Source of the DNA: Allium sativum
Taxonomy: Eukaryota; Streptophyta; Magnoliopsida; Asparagales; Amaryllidaceae
Reading direction: 5' to 3'
NCBI GenBank assembly: GCA_030737875.1
Contig: CM060910.1
Coordinates: 635,053,303-635,117,302 of the forward strand
DNA: 64,000 nucleotides
Shown: piece after piece, positions 1-11,289 of the stretch
Layout: each line of letters begins with the position of its first letter
Numbering within the stretch: position 1 is the stretch's first letter
Position numbers and translations under genes: made by a program
Notes under the pieces: model-generated
Database searches by the model: none
The model's input: the letters and a program-made list of their open reading frames with translations, nothing else
What the model was told of the DNA's origin: nothing

Positions 1-645
1 ATATAAATATTACTAGATATGCCTTTATGTATAATAAAATATCACTACTATTACTAAAGCTCTAGTAAATCCAAGGTCCAATTCTTATAGAAATTTGAAT
101 ACTTTTATGACTAGAGATACCTATAATAAATCTAAAAGTATGAAAGGAAATAACAATAGAAGTTATTTAAGTATTTGGGTTCCTGTAAATTGGAAAAGTA
201 GAGAAAAATATGTCAATGAATATTTTAATTTAGTAGTTAATAATGAAAATTTTATTTTTAATGGTTCCATTAAACCCTCTTCGGTACGGTTACCTTCCAT
301 CTAACCATTGGATCCTAACGGAGAAAGTGGGTACCAAAGTATATATATTTTGCAAGTACATTATAACAAAGAGAACGTTATTTCGATATCTCAAATATCT
401 TTAGAAACAAATCTAAAATGAAGGAGTAAATCAAAGAATCTGTTGTATTATGGTGTTTCTATGTTGCTATTATTTTTTTATTGATGTCAAAGGGGGGAGA
501 GATTGATATACTAACAAGTTTCTGCAAGAAAATATCATTGCCACAGATTCAGGGGGAGAAATTTATATATTATATATTTAGGGGGAGGAATATATTCGTT
601 AATACTATCTAAAAGAGATTTCCATCAATCAATAAAGGGGGAGAA
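1..645 (+). mobile_element. Copia (SIRE-like) internal region, 3' end
   Basis: Sequence left of a Copia-type LTR. It contains a degenerate AT-rich reading frame (about 95-304) that I cannot assign to a domain, then a stretch with several G-runs (near 490, 550, 580 and 636) of the kind that precede the 3' LTR in SIRE-type Copia elements. The text around 482-510 resembles the spacer after pol in that lineage. No RT, IN or gag motif is visible, so the lineage rests mainly on the adjoining LTR. The rest of the element lies left of the window. Confidence 0.4.
634..645 (+). other. Polypurine tract of the Copia element
   Basis: AAAGGGGGAGAA directly before TGTTAA, the plus-strand primer position expected next to a 3' LTR. 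Confidence 0.55.
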
Positions 646-803
646 TGTTAATTCACGAGTTTTTGATTCATGGGAAGGAAGAAGAGAAGATTAAAGGAAA
701 AGTGATATAGTATGATTATTTATTTATTTATGAATATTTGTGTTATATATTGTTAAAATCTTTCCTCAAATATCACAAAACAAGCAACACAATAACATTA
801 ACA

Positions 804-825
804 AATATATATATATATATATATC
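804..825. repeat. (AT)n microsatellite
   Basis: About 10 AT dinucleotides inside the Copia LTR. Confidence 0.9.
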
Positions 826-946
826 TTATATAGTGGCACCCAAGTGACAGGACCGTGCACTTGTGCACAGACCAGTCGACTAGTTAATATTCCACCAGTC
901 GATTGGTGTGTAACAAAGTACACAGCCATGTGCACTTGTGCATTAA

Positions 947-951
<5 letters not shown>

Positions 952-979
<28 letters not shown>

Positions 980-980
980 A
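952..980. repeat. (TATG)n microsatellite
   Basis: Six TATG units followed by TATATA inside the Copia LTR. Confidence 0.9.
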
Positions 981-1689
981 TATCCAAATTCCACTAGTTG
1001 GCTGATCATTTTCTATCAACCGACTAATTATTTCCGACAATCATTTCCAGCAAAGAGATACTTCTTTTCATGAAGAGATTCAATCTAATTTCAAGAGAAA
1101 TGGTTGCTTCTTTTGATTGAAACTCCTCATGGATAATTACTACTCTTTGTATACTATTCACATGCTACAAACATCACTTTAAAAATCATCCATTCTTGTC
1201 TTAATTTCTAATCTTATTTTCTATATAGTCTTTGCATTCAAAAGCTCTCATAACAATTCTCATTGCTTTGAATTATTGATTCTATTTTCATATTTTTTGA
1301 TTCAAAAGCAATTTACTTCCTTCAAATCTTCACAAACGCTTCATATACTTAAGGATAAGATTATTGGAAGGGTGTACTCAAATTGTGACTAATTTGTGTT
1401 ACTTAGAACACATATAAAAATCAAAGCTACTGTTGTATTATTGAAGTCTTGTTCGGCTGATCGGGCAAGAAATCCCGTTTGGATGTTCGGGTGTGTGTTA
1501 ACTTGTTCCTCCGGGTGAAGTGAGGGTTTTGCTTAATGAAATTCCGGTAGGCTATGGGGTTGGATGTAGGATGGTGCTCTGAACCAATATAAAAATTCCT
1601 GAATATCACATCATCAACACTTCATCTAAGTCACTTAGATCCATATCACTCGATCCTATTTTAGCACTCTTTTCAAGAAGCTTTATCAA

Positions 1690-2565
1690 CTTATCCATGG
1701 ATATTGCAAGACAAATCTCTAATGGAAAATTTAGTGCTTTTGAGTTTAATTTGCAAAATGTACATAGGATTACCAAAAACAAAAGTTGACCAAGCATGCT
1801 TTAAAATATCAAATAATATAGGGTTAAAAGCCCATGCATAAAAAAAATAATTAAAATTAAGGTTCCTTTTCACAAAAGCCGCTCCAAAGGATATAATTTG
1901 TAGAGAGTTATCTGATAGGCCAGGCATGGGAAGGAAGTTATGAATTTGAGGCCAAATTTGAAGAGTGTGAAGATTACAAAAGATTTAGTCAATTTTAGAA
2001 AAGGTTCTTGTAGAAATCCTTCTAGAATAGTTCCAAGTGAATTTTGCACTAATGCACTGTATTTCAATCAGATCATATTTGGAAATTGCATTATTCAAGG
2101 GTATTAAGTCAATTACGGAGAGTGGATTTCCACTTAGTCTTCCATAACTTCTGATGGAGCAATTAAAGTCCCCTATAACAGACCAGGGATGGGTATTCTG
2201 CCTAAGGGATGAGAGAGTGTTAAGGAAAGACTATCTAGAGGAGAATGAGTTGTTAGCATACACAATAGTGAGATAGAAAGACGTGAAAAAGTGGGAGTGG
2301 ATGCCATGAAACTACATCATTTGTCTAGTGCATAGAATGATTGTAAGGTTGAAAATTAGGGGATCGGTCCAAAAAAAGAGGATTCTTCCATAATGGGATT
2401 CAATAAGGTTATGGAAAGATTTCTAACTGGGGTTGATATACTTGACTGGTCTATCATTGAGTTTATGATCAAATTTTGTTTCTAAAATGGCTAGAAGAGA
2501 TAATTTAATAAGACTGGATGAGATCCTAGCAATTATTATGTTTGATGTCATTATGGCCACCCCTA
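1690..2565 (-). pseudogene. LINE ORF2 endonuclease domain, broken
   Basis: Reading leftward, the start motif WNIRG (about 2550) is followed, after frameshifts, by a run at about 2270-2040 containing the APE-type signature SVIGDFNCSI and FTWN. A further frame at 1927-1691 has SDNSLQIISFG, matching the SDHxP catalytic region with the H changed to N, then the linker W-A-F-N-P and FGNPMYILQIKLK that precedes the RT in plant LINEs. This domain nicks target DNA for target-primed reverse transcription. Multiple stops and frameshifts make it non-functional. The RT domain is missing because of the Copia insertion at 1619. Confidence 0.65.
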
Positions 2566-2948
2566 ATGTTCCATTCACCTAACTTATGTATCATTGATTA
2601 AACTACCTTGGAGTTGTAGTTTATTTTCCTAACTCCTAGTAACTGGAGTCTTTTGCTCTTTGATTTCAAGGAGAATTGCGGATGAAGGAAGGTTCTTGTT
2701 AATGTTTAGGTCTTGGATGACTAAAGGAAGGGATGAAGTATTTATGGTGGTTATGGAAGTCTTGACAAGTGAAGGAGGTTGTAGTTAAGAGCATGTTGAA
2801 AAATGGAAAGGGGTTTAGTTAGAAGTTTGGGGTAATCATCACGCACAGAGTGTGCAAAGAGACATGCACAGGTTCATTTTTGTGGGGTAGGGTTGTCAAT
2901 GATATATAAGAGTGATTGGAAGTGGCATTGTCAACTTGAAAAACTATT

Positions 2949-4210
2949 TTAGTGTAAACATTTGAAATAAAAGAAGATAAAATTGGAGTTGAGGCGGTAG
3001 TAGTCAATACTGAAATAGTGGGAGATGTAGATGATGGAGATTTGATATGGTGAGTGGATAGAGCATATACATATCGCATCTAAATGGACGAGGAAAGATA
3101 AGTTATGTTTTTTAAAGTTTAGTGTCAAGAGTAGGGTTGGGAAATCTGAAATGGTTAGTTTAGCCAAAATGGTTTGAAGGGTATGGTCAGAAATGTTTGC
3201 AACTGTAGCCAAATTTTGTTTCGGAGGAGAGGAGCTTAAAATACTTGAAAACACTTCACTTTCTTTTAATAGGCAGCATGGTTCAAACATTGGTTCAACC
3301 AAATTGTTCAAAAGAAAACTATTGCCGTAATCACTTAGAGCATCACAATTTATCTTTTCATCAACATTATTCAATTTTCAACCTTTCCATTTTCCATTGT
3401 GTTTTGAGTTACATAAAACTATGCATATTCATCATCATTTATATTATGCTTAATCACTTCATTTAATGTTTCTAAAACATTCTCTATTGCTGAATTAATC
3501 AAACCATTAGGTTGAGCATCCTTATTAGCAAATGATCCAGCATCAGGGGGCATAATTATTCCTTCGGCATTGACCCTTTCAGTTTCAAGTAGGTTGAAAC
3601 TATTTTGAATTGCAATAATACTAGTCTTACTTATTTGTCTTTATCAACAGCCACATTTTCTTGCTCCTTCAAGTTTTCCAATTCAATAATGTCACCTTCT
3701 ATAATTTCCTTACACATTCCCTTTTCGTCCAAAATGACAAGCAATTTGGGTTTAAACAACTTCGCAATATTCCTTAAATTTCTTTGCTTAGTTTTTGAAA
3801 AAGCTACCACTTAGGAATTTTCTTCATACCCATAGCCGGTGCATTCAATTCCTCCTGTTTGGGCAAATGACACTATGTTTTTACTTATCTACGTACCCAA
3901 ATTCCCAATCCTTTTACTTTACTCCTTTTACGCAACAGGAGTTATCATGACCAAACATCTTACATATTGTACATATATCAGGCTTCCACAGATAGCCACT
4001 CATAGTGATTTTATGATAAAAAAAGGTACAATTTGCTATAAAATTATAATCTAGATTTAACATACGCAAACGAGCTCCAATACTTTTATAATATATATAT
4101 ATATACACATATATATATATATATGAATTAGAATCTTGTTTATATATAAAACTAAATTTCCAGAATTCTAAATCTAAAGAAAAACCTAGTTTGGAGAAGG
4201 TAGAAATCAA
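2949..4210 (-). pseudogene. LINE ORF1 (nucleic-acid-binding, zinc knuckle), broken
   Basis: Minus-strand remnant. The most telling segment, 4000-3914, reads YLWKPDICTICKMFGHDNSC, the (Y/W)xPxxCxxCxxxGHxxxxC knuckle found at the end of the DUF4283-type region in plant LINE ORF1 proteins. A further degenerate frame (3374-2949) may be its C-terminal part. An AT microsatellite (4087-4126) interrupts the upstream portion and no complete frame remains. The family's role is RNA chaperone and particle formation. Confidence 0.5.
4087..4126. repeat. (AT)n microsatellite
   Basis: Interrupted AT run with a central ACAC inside the LINE ORF1 remnant. Confidence 0.9.
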
Positions 4211-4499
4211 GATAAGAGAGGTATAAGAGATCTAACCTTCCTCTAGAAATTGGTAATGGTAGAAAGAAAATGGAGGCATGGAGAAGAATAGATGTAGGGT
4301 TTCGAGTGAGGGTTGGCGGCCATATTTACAGTTGACATCGTGTATACAGGCCGTTAGATTAAATCTAAGCAGTCTGTTTGATGAAAACTATAAATAAGTT
4401 CTCCTTAAAAAAAACCTTCACTGGGCACCCTACAGGAGGGAGGTAGACCCTTCCCCCCTCCTCCCCCTCCGTTGGGCCCCTTCTGGGGTTGAGCCTAAG

Positions 4500-4945
4500 A
4501 GATTTGTTCTCTTGTAAGTTTCTTTATATTAATTTCTGAATTTATTTGATTGATTGCTTACATTATATTGATTATTCCTTTCCCCTCTTGTATATAGATA
4601 TATATACACAAATTCGAATTAAATTGGAATATTCTTTTCACGCTTATCTAAATTAATACATTATAGATTTTTATATTTATTTATTTGAAATTCAAACCTT
4701 GTGTGTTAATATTTATGCACAACTTGTTTTATTAATATCCTTTGCATACGGACTCCGTTTTCAGTAAATAAAATATGAAAATGGATCACAATCACGCCAC
4801 GAATGCAACTACAATAATTTCATGACCCAATTTCTTATTATCCAAAATTTTATTTTGAGCCCATTAGCTTATTATTGATTTTTATTATTTATTTTAAATT
4901 AAATTACCTTATATCTAGTTTATGTATATTTTACAAGGTGTTACA
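4500..4945 (-). repeat. Element A 3' LTR (start of LTR, left end undefined)
   Basis: On the minus strand the LTR opens TGTAACACCTTG at 4945, next to the polypurine tract. It shares the U3 motif CGGAGTCCGTATG (minus strand, about 4760) with element D. I cannot see its 3' end; it seems to run into the LINE boundary near 4480, so it is probably truncated. Confidence 0.55.
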
Positions 4946-4981
4946 TTCTACCCCTCTTATAAGAGATTTCATCTCGAAATC
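4946..4981 (-). other. Element A polypurine tract and preceding stem-loop
   Basis: Minus strand: polypurine GAGGGGTAGAA directly before the LTR, preceded by a stem-loop with arms GATTTC and GAAATC (4965-4981). The same arrangement recurs in B, D, E, F and H. Confidence 0.65.
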
Positions 4982-5319
4982 TTTTGAAGGGGCGAAGAAC
5001 ACAACTCGCTCTCAACAACCATGTTGTACACCCATGTTATTTTATAAATTTCCATAAACATCCATGACTCATAGTGATTATGAACTGCAGACTAACTATT
5101 AATGCGCTCAGTCCTAGCACATAAGTGTAATAAGTGATGCAATACGTATGCAAAACATCCTAATATGTATATAATGCACGGTGCATCTGTGTTGCAACCA
5201 TCTCCTACCATCTAATATGGAAACCACAATGCATCCAAAAATGAGAATATGGGAGAAAGTAATTGCCAGAGAAAAGCTCTAGATGAGTTGGCTTAATCTT
5301 CACCTCAGTTTCTCAAGTA
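4982..5319. other. Element A 3' non-coding region
   Basis: No coding signal. It is the position of the 3' UTR of element A; unlike B, D and E, I do not find the AGGAGGT/CCGCCT hairpin here. Confidence 0.4.
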
Positions 5320-5830
5320 CTTTTCGCGGAGCTGGGTAGTTAAAGCGCTTAGTTGTTCTATAGCGGCAGAGGTACAAAAAGGTGTAGCGGGAAAATAGCG
5401 GGGATATAGCGGTGGTGCAAAACGGTTCATTATATGTGAAACATAATACATAAAATTAATTAATTATCTTTCTTACATTATATGTGTAAAATAAACTAAC
5501 GTTAATTAATCTTATATAACAAAGTCAAATAATGTCATGGTTACACATGCTAGATTTAATGATTATAATAAATTTCTATAATGTATTGAATACTTATGTC
5601 TTAAAATTGGCTCTTTACATTAAATTTATTGAATTTTATAAAAAGATAACTAGTCAAATTAAGCTCGATATATTAATATTGCTCAAGAGGATGCTCAAAA
5701 GCCTTGATTTAGCGGATGCAGCGGGAAACAACAGGGTTAAAAGAGGATCTACTATTCATCGGCGCTAAATTGAAATAACGTAGCAGTTGAAGAGTGCTAT
5801 GAGATGTAGCTGGGATTTTGTGGGGATTTA
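5320..5830. mobile_element. AGCG-rich segment, possible small DNA transposon
   Basis: An AT-rich core (5440-5660) is bordered on both sides by many AGCGG/AGCGC words (at about 5343, 5363, 5386, 5396, 5408, then 5711, 5718, 5760). Clustered subterminal words of this kind are typical of non-autonomous hAT-like elements. I could not find convincing terminal inverted repeats or a target duplication. Confidence 0.25.
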
Positions 5831-5839
5831 ACTGCATAT

Positions 5840-6415
5840 TCATAGGGTTATCTCCTCATTGAACTCGTGCTCAACGATTCTTGTGGTGGCATGCGGCACC
5901 CTAGACACCAACTCGAAGCTCCCTATGTTCCGAATATTATTTAGCATGAGTCTATCAGTGGAACCTTGAAGGCATTTTCGAAGATGAGAAGCATGAAAAA
6001 CGTTGTGGGCCCTCGATAAACTCTCGGGAAGATCCACTCGGTAAACCATCTTCCCAGTCCTATCCAACTTCTTAAAAGTCCCAATAAACCAGTGATCCAA
6101 CTTCCCAGTATTCCCAAACCAAACTGTCTTTAAAGGGGAAAGCTTAACAAATACCAAACCTCCAACACCAAATTCTAGTTCTTTTCTCCTCCTATATGCA
6201 TATGACTTCTTCCAGTTTCGGGAAGCCTTCATTCTATGCCAAATCAAAGCGATAACCTCCTTTGACTTATGGATAAGGTCTGATCCGAGTAAGACCTTTT
6301 CGGTAGTTTCCCACTAACAAGTTGGCGATTTTCCTGGCCGTTCATACAATACTTCATAAGGGACCAAACCAATCGCTGCTTGGCAACTGTTGTTGTACGA
6401 AAATTCCATCAAAGG
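5840..6415 (-). pseudogene. Element A integrase C-terminal (GPY/F-like) region, broken
   Basis: A frame at 6247-5840 shows the SPLKTVWFG..GKLDHWFIGTF block and YRVDLPESLSRAHNVFHASH, the post-catalytic domain of chromovirus integrases that contacts DNA and chromatin. Upstream (6415-6250) the LVEFSYNNS segment of the core end is readable in another frame. A chromodomain cannot be recognised after it; the frame ends at VEHEFNEEITL. Frameshifted and non-functional. Confidence 0.7.
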
Positions 6416-6828
6416 CTAGTGTTGTTCCCATGCTCCTCTGAAGTTGATGATGCAAGCTCTGAGCGTATTCTCCAATACTCCATTGACTCTCTCAGTCTGG
6501 CTGTCTGTTTGCGGATGATAGGATGTACTCAACGTCATTCCCAATGCTTCTTGAAGAGTCTTCCAAATTTCACTAGTAAATGACGGGTCTCTCTCACTAA
6601 CTATAGTAGTCAGAATGCCATGTAGCCTAACAATCTCCTTAACATATAAATGGACTAATAAAGTGGAGGTCCTACTCTTCTTGATTGGAATAAAATGGGC
6701 ACTCTTCGTTAATCGGGCCACTATGACCCAAATGGCTTCATTCCTTTTCTTCCTCATAGGAAGCCCATCAACAATACCCATAGAAATATGTTCCTATTTT
6801 CGAGTGGGAATTTCCAAGTGTAAAACAG
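6416..6828 (-). pseudogene. Element A integrase catalytic core, broken
   Basis: Carries LTKSAHFIPIK, LHGILTTIVSERDPSFTS and SYHPQTDSQTERVN, the standard chromovirus integrase core. Of the catalytic D,D,E triad, the first Asp is Gly (MGIVDGLP where MDF/Y is usual), the second is Glu (SERDP for SDRDP), and the final Glu in QTERVN is kept. The core therefore could not catalyse strand transfer even without the frame breaks. Confidence 0.8.
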
Positions 6829-7074
6829 TCATATAGGCTTTCCTTGCCGCGTCTTCACTCTTTGACAAGTTAAGTATCTAGAAACAAACTCCGCCACATC
6901 TCTTTTCATTCCTTCCCAATAAAAGCTTCTCTTCATGTCCTTAAACATTTTGTCACCTTCGGAGTGTATGGTCAGCCTTAATCGGTGACATTCGTCAAGA
7001 ATATCCTTCCTAAGGTCCACACTCTTTGGGACACAGATCCGTCCATCTCTCCTCAAGTTATCACTACCATTAAC
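6829..7074 (-). pseudogene. Element A integrase zinc-binding (H2C2) domain, truncated
   Basis: Minus-strand frame with LRRDGRICVPKS, HRLRLTIH, FYWEGMKRDVAEFVSRY and LTCQ. The first Cys of the CxxC pair is replaced by Tyr (YLTC for CLTC). The sequence upstream of LRRDG (right of about 7074) is LTR sequence of element B instead of RNase H, so this is the truncation point. Confidence 0.75.
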
Positions 7075-7270
7075 AGTCCTAGGCATTTCATTATTATCCA
7101 ATTACTAGTGCCTATGCCTTTATAGGTGTTCATACTCATTTACCCAATTATTGAATTATATGTCCAATTCATGTTTATAAGCATTATTCAAATTATGCAA
7201 ATACTAATCTTTTTCCCTTGTTTGCTAACTAGCGCATTCACATAATTTGCGGCATGCTTAGGCTAGATAA
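7075..7270 (-). repeat. Element B 3' LTR, distal fragment
   Basis: Aligns with 17895-18087 of the B 5' LTR, including GTCCTAGGCATT and CCTATGCC. It is cut on the left (about 7074) by element A sequence and on the right by the solo LTR. Confidence 0.8.
7266..7270. other. Target-site duplication GATAA (left)
   Basis: GATAA directly before the solo LTR; the partner is at 10152-10156. The B 5' LTR has a single GATAA at the homologous place (about 18083), which is the empty site. Confidence 0.9.
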
Positions 7271-10151
7271 TGTGACACCCCACGTCCGTTAATGTCACTC
7301 ACTAAGGGAATGCATTAAGTTTCGTGAAGCGTTATAGGTAAATAGACATATAATAATTACAAGACATATATAAATAAGATAGCAGCGGAAATTTTAAATT
7401 TTTATTTCAAACATAAATCATAATACCGTGGTCCACAACACCATAAGTCTTAAAAACCATTACAATAAAATAACTTTTGTCTTGCACCATCAGAGTACGT
7501 AAGTAAATAAAAAGAATAATTTCCCCAATTGAAAGAGTTAAGCCATAGTGGAGACAAGAACTTGAGCCATACTTCAGAAGTAGCTCCTAGCAAGATGATA
7601 TCCGAGTCCTGACTAGCCTGAGTGTTTCCTCCCTGAGAACCTGGGGTGGAGAACGGAAGAAAGAAGGAGAAACAAAAGGGTTAGACATAAAATTTGGCGA
7701 GTCTAATTACTTTTAGCTAGTAAATAAATTAAAGTAACATAATAGGCATACAAAGTGGATAAGAGAGATCACTACATAAATGGCAGGCGTGACAAGCTAG
7801 ACAAAGTAAGGTATATGTGTTTCACTTATGATTACTCTGAACTATTACTAGTATAACTAAAATGAGATGATCCCTTCCACTATAAGTCGGTAGACTTAGG
7901 GCATACGTCCGAGTGTACCCTAACCACTACCCTAATCGATCGGCTCCCTACTCCATAGATATCCTATGCTGGCCCCACGGTAGGAGGTATCACTTCCTAA
8001 AGTGGCAACCCTTAAGGTGTGCACAACCATATCTACTGGTGTCACGGTCATCTTATCCCCCTCTGCCCGGCTCATGCACGCACATGGCCTGGTCGGTTTG
8101 CGCCGCCTATACCGTCTGTCTCGTTTAGATCTCTTGTAATCAATCAGTAAGCATGCCCCTTCCCCGCCTAGTACGGAGTTCTTTATTTGATACCAACTCT
8201 GGGTTACTGACTGAAATGGGTCCCACACAATATGATATAAGCTCTCCCCTTTGTCATGTATCCTCACTTGGTTTTTCACTGACTATGTATACCCTTAGGT
8301 GTATTTAATTACATAGGCCTATGTTGGTTATGCTTACCCTAAAGGTTGTCTTTAATTACATAAATTTATTATATTTTTCCACCGGTTATGTATACCACCA
8401 GATGTCTTTAATTACATAACCTTATTGGGTTAAGTTCGTGGGCCTATATGTAAATATTGCCCACCCCCTCTAATTTACTTAACCCACCCACTACCCATCC
8501 AATTTTTCTTAACCCTAACTTAAGTTCATAATTGTATAATCCTTATGGATTAAATTAGGTTAAGAAGTCCAATATGGTTTATAATGGGCTAGACCTCCCA
8601 CATTAGGCCTACATCATGTGGACGTTGGATGTGCCGATCGGGTCCGGGCAGACTTATTCCACAGTTGGGCCTAACCTCATGTCATAGCCCGATTCGTATT
8701 TACGTACTTAGACCTCCCACATTAGGTTCGATATTAGTGGTTGTTGGATATACCGGTCTGGTCTGAGCAGACTTCCACCGCTAATGCAACCTAATCTCGT
8801 GTCATAAGTACAATTACAATTCCTAATTGTAATTACTAAACATTCCATTTTTACACAAATCTACCTATGTCATTATAGGTGATTATTTCTATGTTTCCCC
8901 ATTTGAATTATGTGTCCAATTCATATAAATATTACATAAATTATGCCAATTATAAATCCCTTTTCACCGTTTCCTAACTGATGTATTCGCACGTATTTTG
9001 GCGGCATCTAGGCTATAAAGTAGCCTAGCCATAACAGTGAAAAAGGGAATATGAAAAGGTGATAGTTTCAACATATCTTGGCATAAACTAGCATGATAAT
9101 AAGGCGAATGGACATGTAATTAACATCATAACAAGGTGGACATAAAACTGATGAACTTGTGGCAACTATGATGTCCAACTATTTAGATCTAGCATAATTA
9201 GGGTGTCATGGTAACATGTTTAGATCTAAAGATGGCTTCACATGTCAAGTTTACAACATATCTAGATTGATTACAATATGACAAGTGAAAAGGGGGATTT
9301 ACATAAAGAAATAGATCTAGCCAATGTTAAAATTGTCCAGTTTAATAGATGTACACAATATAGCTACAAGTCAAGATCCACATAGACAACATAATAGAAT
9401 AACCACAATTGTATTAGATCTAGGAAAATAGATCTATCATGACATAGTATAGGTTTTAATACTAGCACATAATCATGCTTTACAATATATCCAATTCACA
9501 GTCTTTCACAATTTACTTTTGTTTATCTAAACCTAAAAGCAATCTAGAAACTCACAGCGCTAGGTTTAGAGAATTGAGAAAGAACGGATCTTGAATTTCT
9601 AAATTTGATTTGCTAAGTATGTTGTTGTAGAAAACGGTTATGTCTCAGTTTGTATCCCGGTAGCATATGGCTTCCATAATTTCCAATGAAGAAATAGGAG
9701 ATTTGAGCATATATTTATAGCTGTAGAGCCCTCTGAAACCGACTGCCACCTCAGCCCTAGGGGTGTCGATACCCCTATGGGTGGGTCGACCCATAGGTCT
9801 GCACTCCTTCAGAGGGTTGAACCCTAGGTCGACACCCCTCTAGGGAGGTCGACCCCCTAGAGCGGGAATTTTGCTGCTTTGATGATTTTTTTCAAATTTG
9901 AGTCGTTCGTGGTAAGATTCTGACTCATCTTTGACTCATGCGTGTATACATAATATTTCTGTGTGTATACAAACTTAAAACCCTCATAATGTCTTCATAC
10001 GGTGTTCGCTTTATGCAAACCAAACATCTATCTTGACCAGAATTTCGAGATGGATGCAATGGTGCAGTCCATTTCCTCTAATTCTGAATTATAAATTAAT
10101 TATTATTTAATTTCTACTCTTTAATGTTGTTAAAAAAATTGGGGTGTTACA
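7271..10151 (-). repeat. Solo LTR (Gypsy, minus orientation)
   Basis: 2881 bases from TGTGACACCCC to GGGGTGTTACA on the plus strand, i.e. an LTR opening TGTAACACCCC on the minus strand. Flanked by GATAA on both sides and inserted in the 3' LTR of B. It is related to, but distinct from, the B LTR. It holds a paired cruciform module (about 8588-8812), GTCGAC palindromes (about 9770-9855), GCGGGAAT (9862) and a TATA box (9712-9719). No internal region is present, so the element was reduced by LTR-LTR recombination. Confidence 0.9.
9712..9719 (-). promoter_or_regulatory. TATA box of the solo LTR
   Basis: Minus-strand TATAAATA-type box downstream (in LTR sense) of the GTCGAC and GCGGGAA cluster. 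Confidence 0.5.
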
Positions 10152-11254
10152 GATAATAGCCTAGTCATAAACGATAAAAGGGAAAGGTGATGGGAATATA
10201 ACAAGAGTGAATGTTCTAACATAACTGGCATAAATATATACTAACATGGTGATAAGGTGAACACATAAGCATAAATCGGATGAACTTGTGGCAGGTTAAC
10301 TAGTTGTAACATAGCAAAGGTGATAAGATAAACATGACAAGATCTAAATATTAATTTAGATGTCCAATAGGTTTAGATCTAATATGATAAACACAAGGGA
10401 ATCTAAGTAATAGGCTAGATCTGATTAATAATTTAGATGTTCACATAATTCAGATCTAATAGTTAAAAGTAGATATGGCGCAAATAAGGTTTAAGATCCA
10501 CATCATAGAATGCCACAGAAGTTACAACAGATCCAATAAGATAGAGATTTAGATCCAAGTTATAACCAAATTAGAATGTCATATGTTCACAATTTACAAT
10601 GGATCCAGTATGATATAGGCACATGAACAAATCCAAACTATAGTCATATCAGGTTTACTTTAAAATATTTAAATCTAAAAGCAACTAAGAACTCATAGAG
10701 TTTGAATTAGAAAATAGAAAAAGAATGATCTTGAATCCCTAACTGATTTGCTTAAGTTGATAATTGCAGAAAATAACAGATCCAGTTCGGTTCAGACACC
10801 GGCAGCATTTGGCCTCCACTGAATTCCCATAAAGAAAACAAGAGAAATGGACCCGTATATATAGTTTCTAGCCTCCAGAAATCGACTGCCACGTCAGTCC
10901 TACGGGTGTCAACTCCACTGTAGAGGGGTCGACCCAGGTGTCGACACCCCTGTAGGGGGGTCGAACCCCTAGAGCAGGACATTTGCCCCTTACGAAATTT
11001 TGATTTTTGAACCCTTTTCTAGATAAGTTCTGACTCATATGTATATATATATAATTCTTCTTCGCATATACGAACTTAAAATCCTCATAACTTCTTCATA
11101 TGTTGTCTATTTTATGCAAATCAAATGTCTGTCTTGACCAGAATTTCGAGACGGGCGCAATGGCTCAATCCATTTCCCTTAATTCTGAATATCAAATTAA
11201 TTATTATTTAATTTATCCTCTTTTAGTGTTGTTAAAAAAATATGGGGTGTTACA
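10152..11254 (-). repeat. Element B 3' LTR, proximal fragment
   Basis: Starts (minus strand) TGTAACACCCCATA at 11254 and matches 18083-19195 of the 5' LTR over its whole length of about 1.1 kb. GATAA at 10152-10156 is the right target duplication of the solo LTR. It includes a TATA box (10856-10863) and a decayed GTCGAC cluster (10915-10965). Dispersed TAGATCTA-like words occur at 10340-10480. Confidence 0.85.
10856..10863 (-). promoter_or_regulatory. TATA box, element B 3' LTR
   Basis: TATATATA, homologous to 18780-18787 in the 5' LTR. Confidence 0.5.
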
Positions 11255-11289
11255 TTTCCCCCTACTCAAAGGATTTCGTCCCCGAAATC
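11255..11289 (-). other. Element B polypurine tract and stem-loop
   Basis: Minus strand AGTAGGGGGAAA next to the LTR start; just upstream is a stem-loop with arms GATTTCG and CGAAATC around GGGA (11272-11289). Confidence 0.7.

Larger units (their letters stand above)
646..1619 (+). repeat. Copia 3' LTR
   Basis: Begins TGTTAA right after the polypurine tract and ends TCAACA, giving a 4-base TGTT/AACA terminal inverted repeat; length 974 bases. An AT-rich TATA-like block lies at 804-835. Near its end (about 1440-1590) is the conserved Copia motif series with a CGGGCAAGAAATCCCG-like palindrome, a gap-rich GGGTTTTGCTTAA segment and GGTGCTCTGAACCAATATAAA, typical of SIRE-group LTRs. The right end abuts LINE ORF2 sequence, so the element was inserted into a LINE. 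The exact 3' end is inferred from the inverted repeat. Confidence 0.55.
1620..4480 (-). mobile_element. LINE (plant L1-type) remnant, interrupted
   Basis: On the minus strand a degenerate ORF1 with a plant LINE zinc knuckle (about 4210-2949) is followed by an ORF2 endonuclease domain (about 2560-1720). The reverse transcriptase that should follow is absent because the Copia LTR begins at 1619; the rest of the LINE presumably lies beyond the Copia element, left of the window. The right boundary is approximate: a G/C-rich block at 4430-4480 (read on the minus strand) may be the 5' UTR start. Confidence 0.6.
4500..7074 (-). mobile_element. Element A: truncated Ty3/Gypsy chromovirus
   Basis: Only the downstream part survives: integrase pieces (7074-5840), a 3' non-coding region, polypurine tract and the start of a 3' LTR. 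It is truncated at 7074, where it abuts the truncated 3' LTR of element B. No gag, protease, RT or RNase H is present. The left edge is uncertain. Confidence 0.7.
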
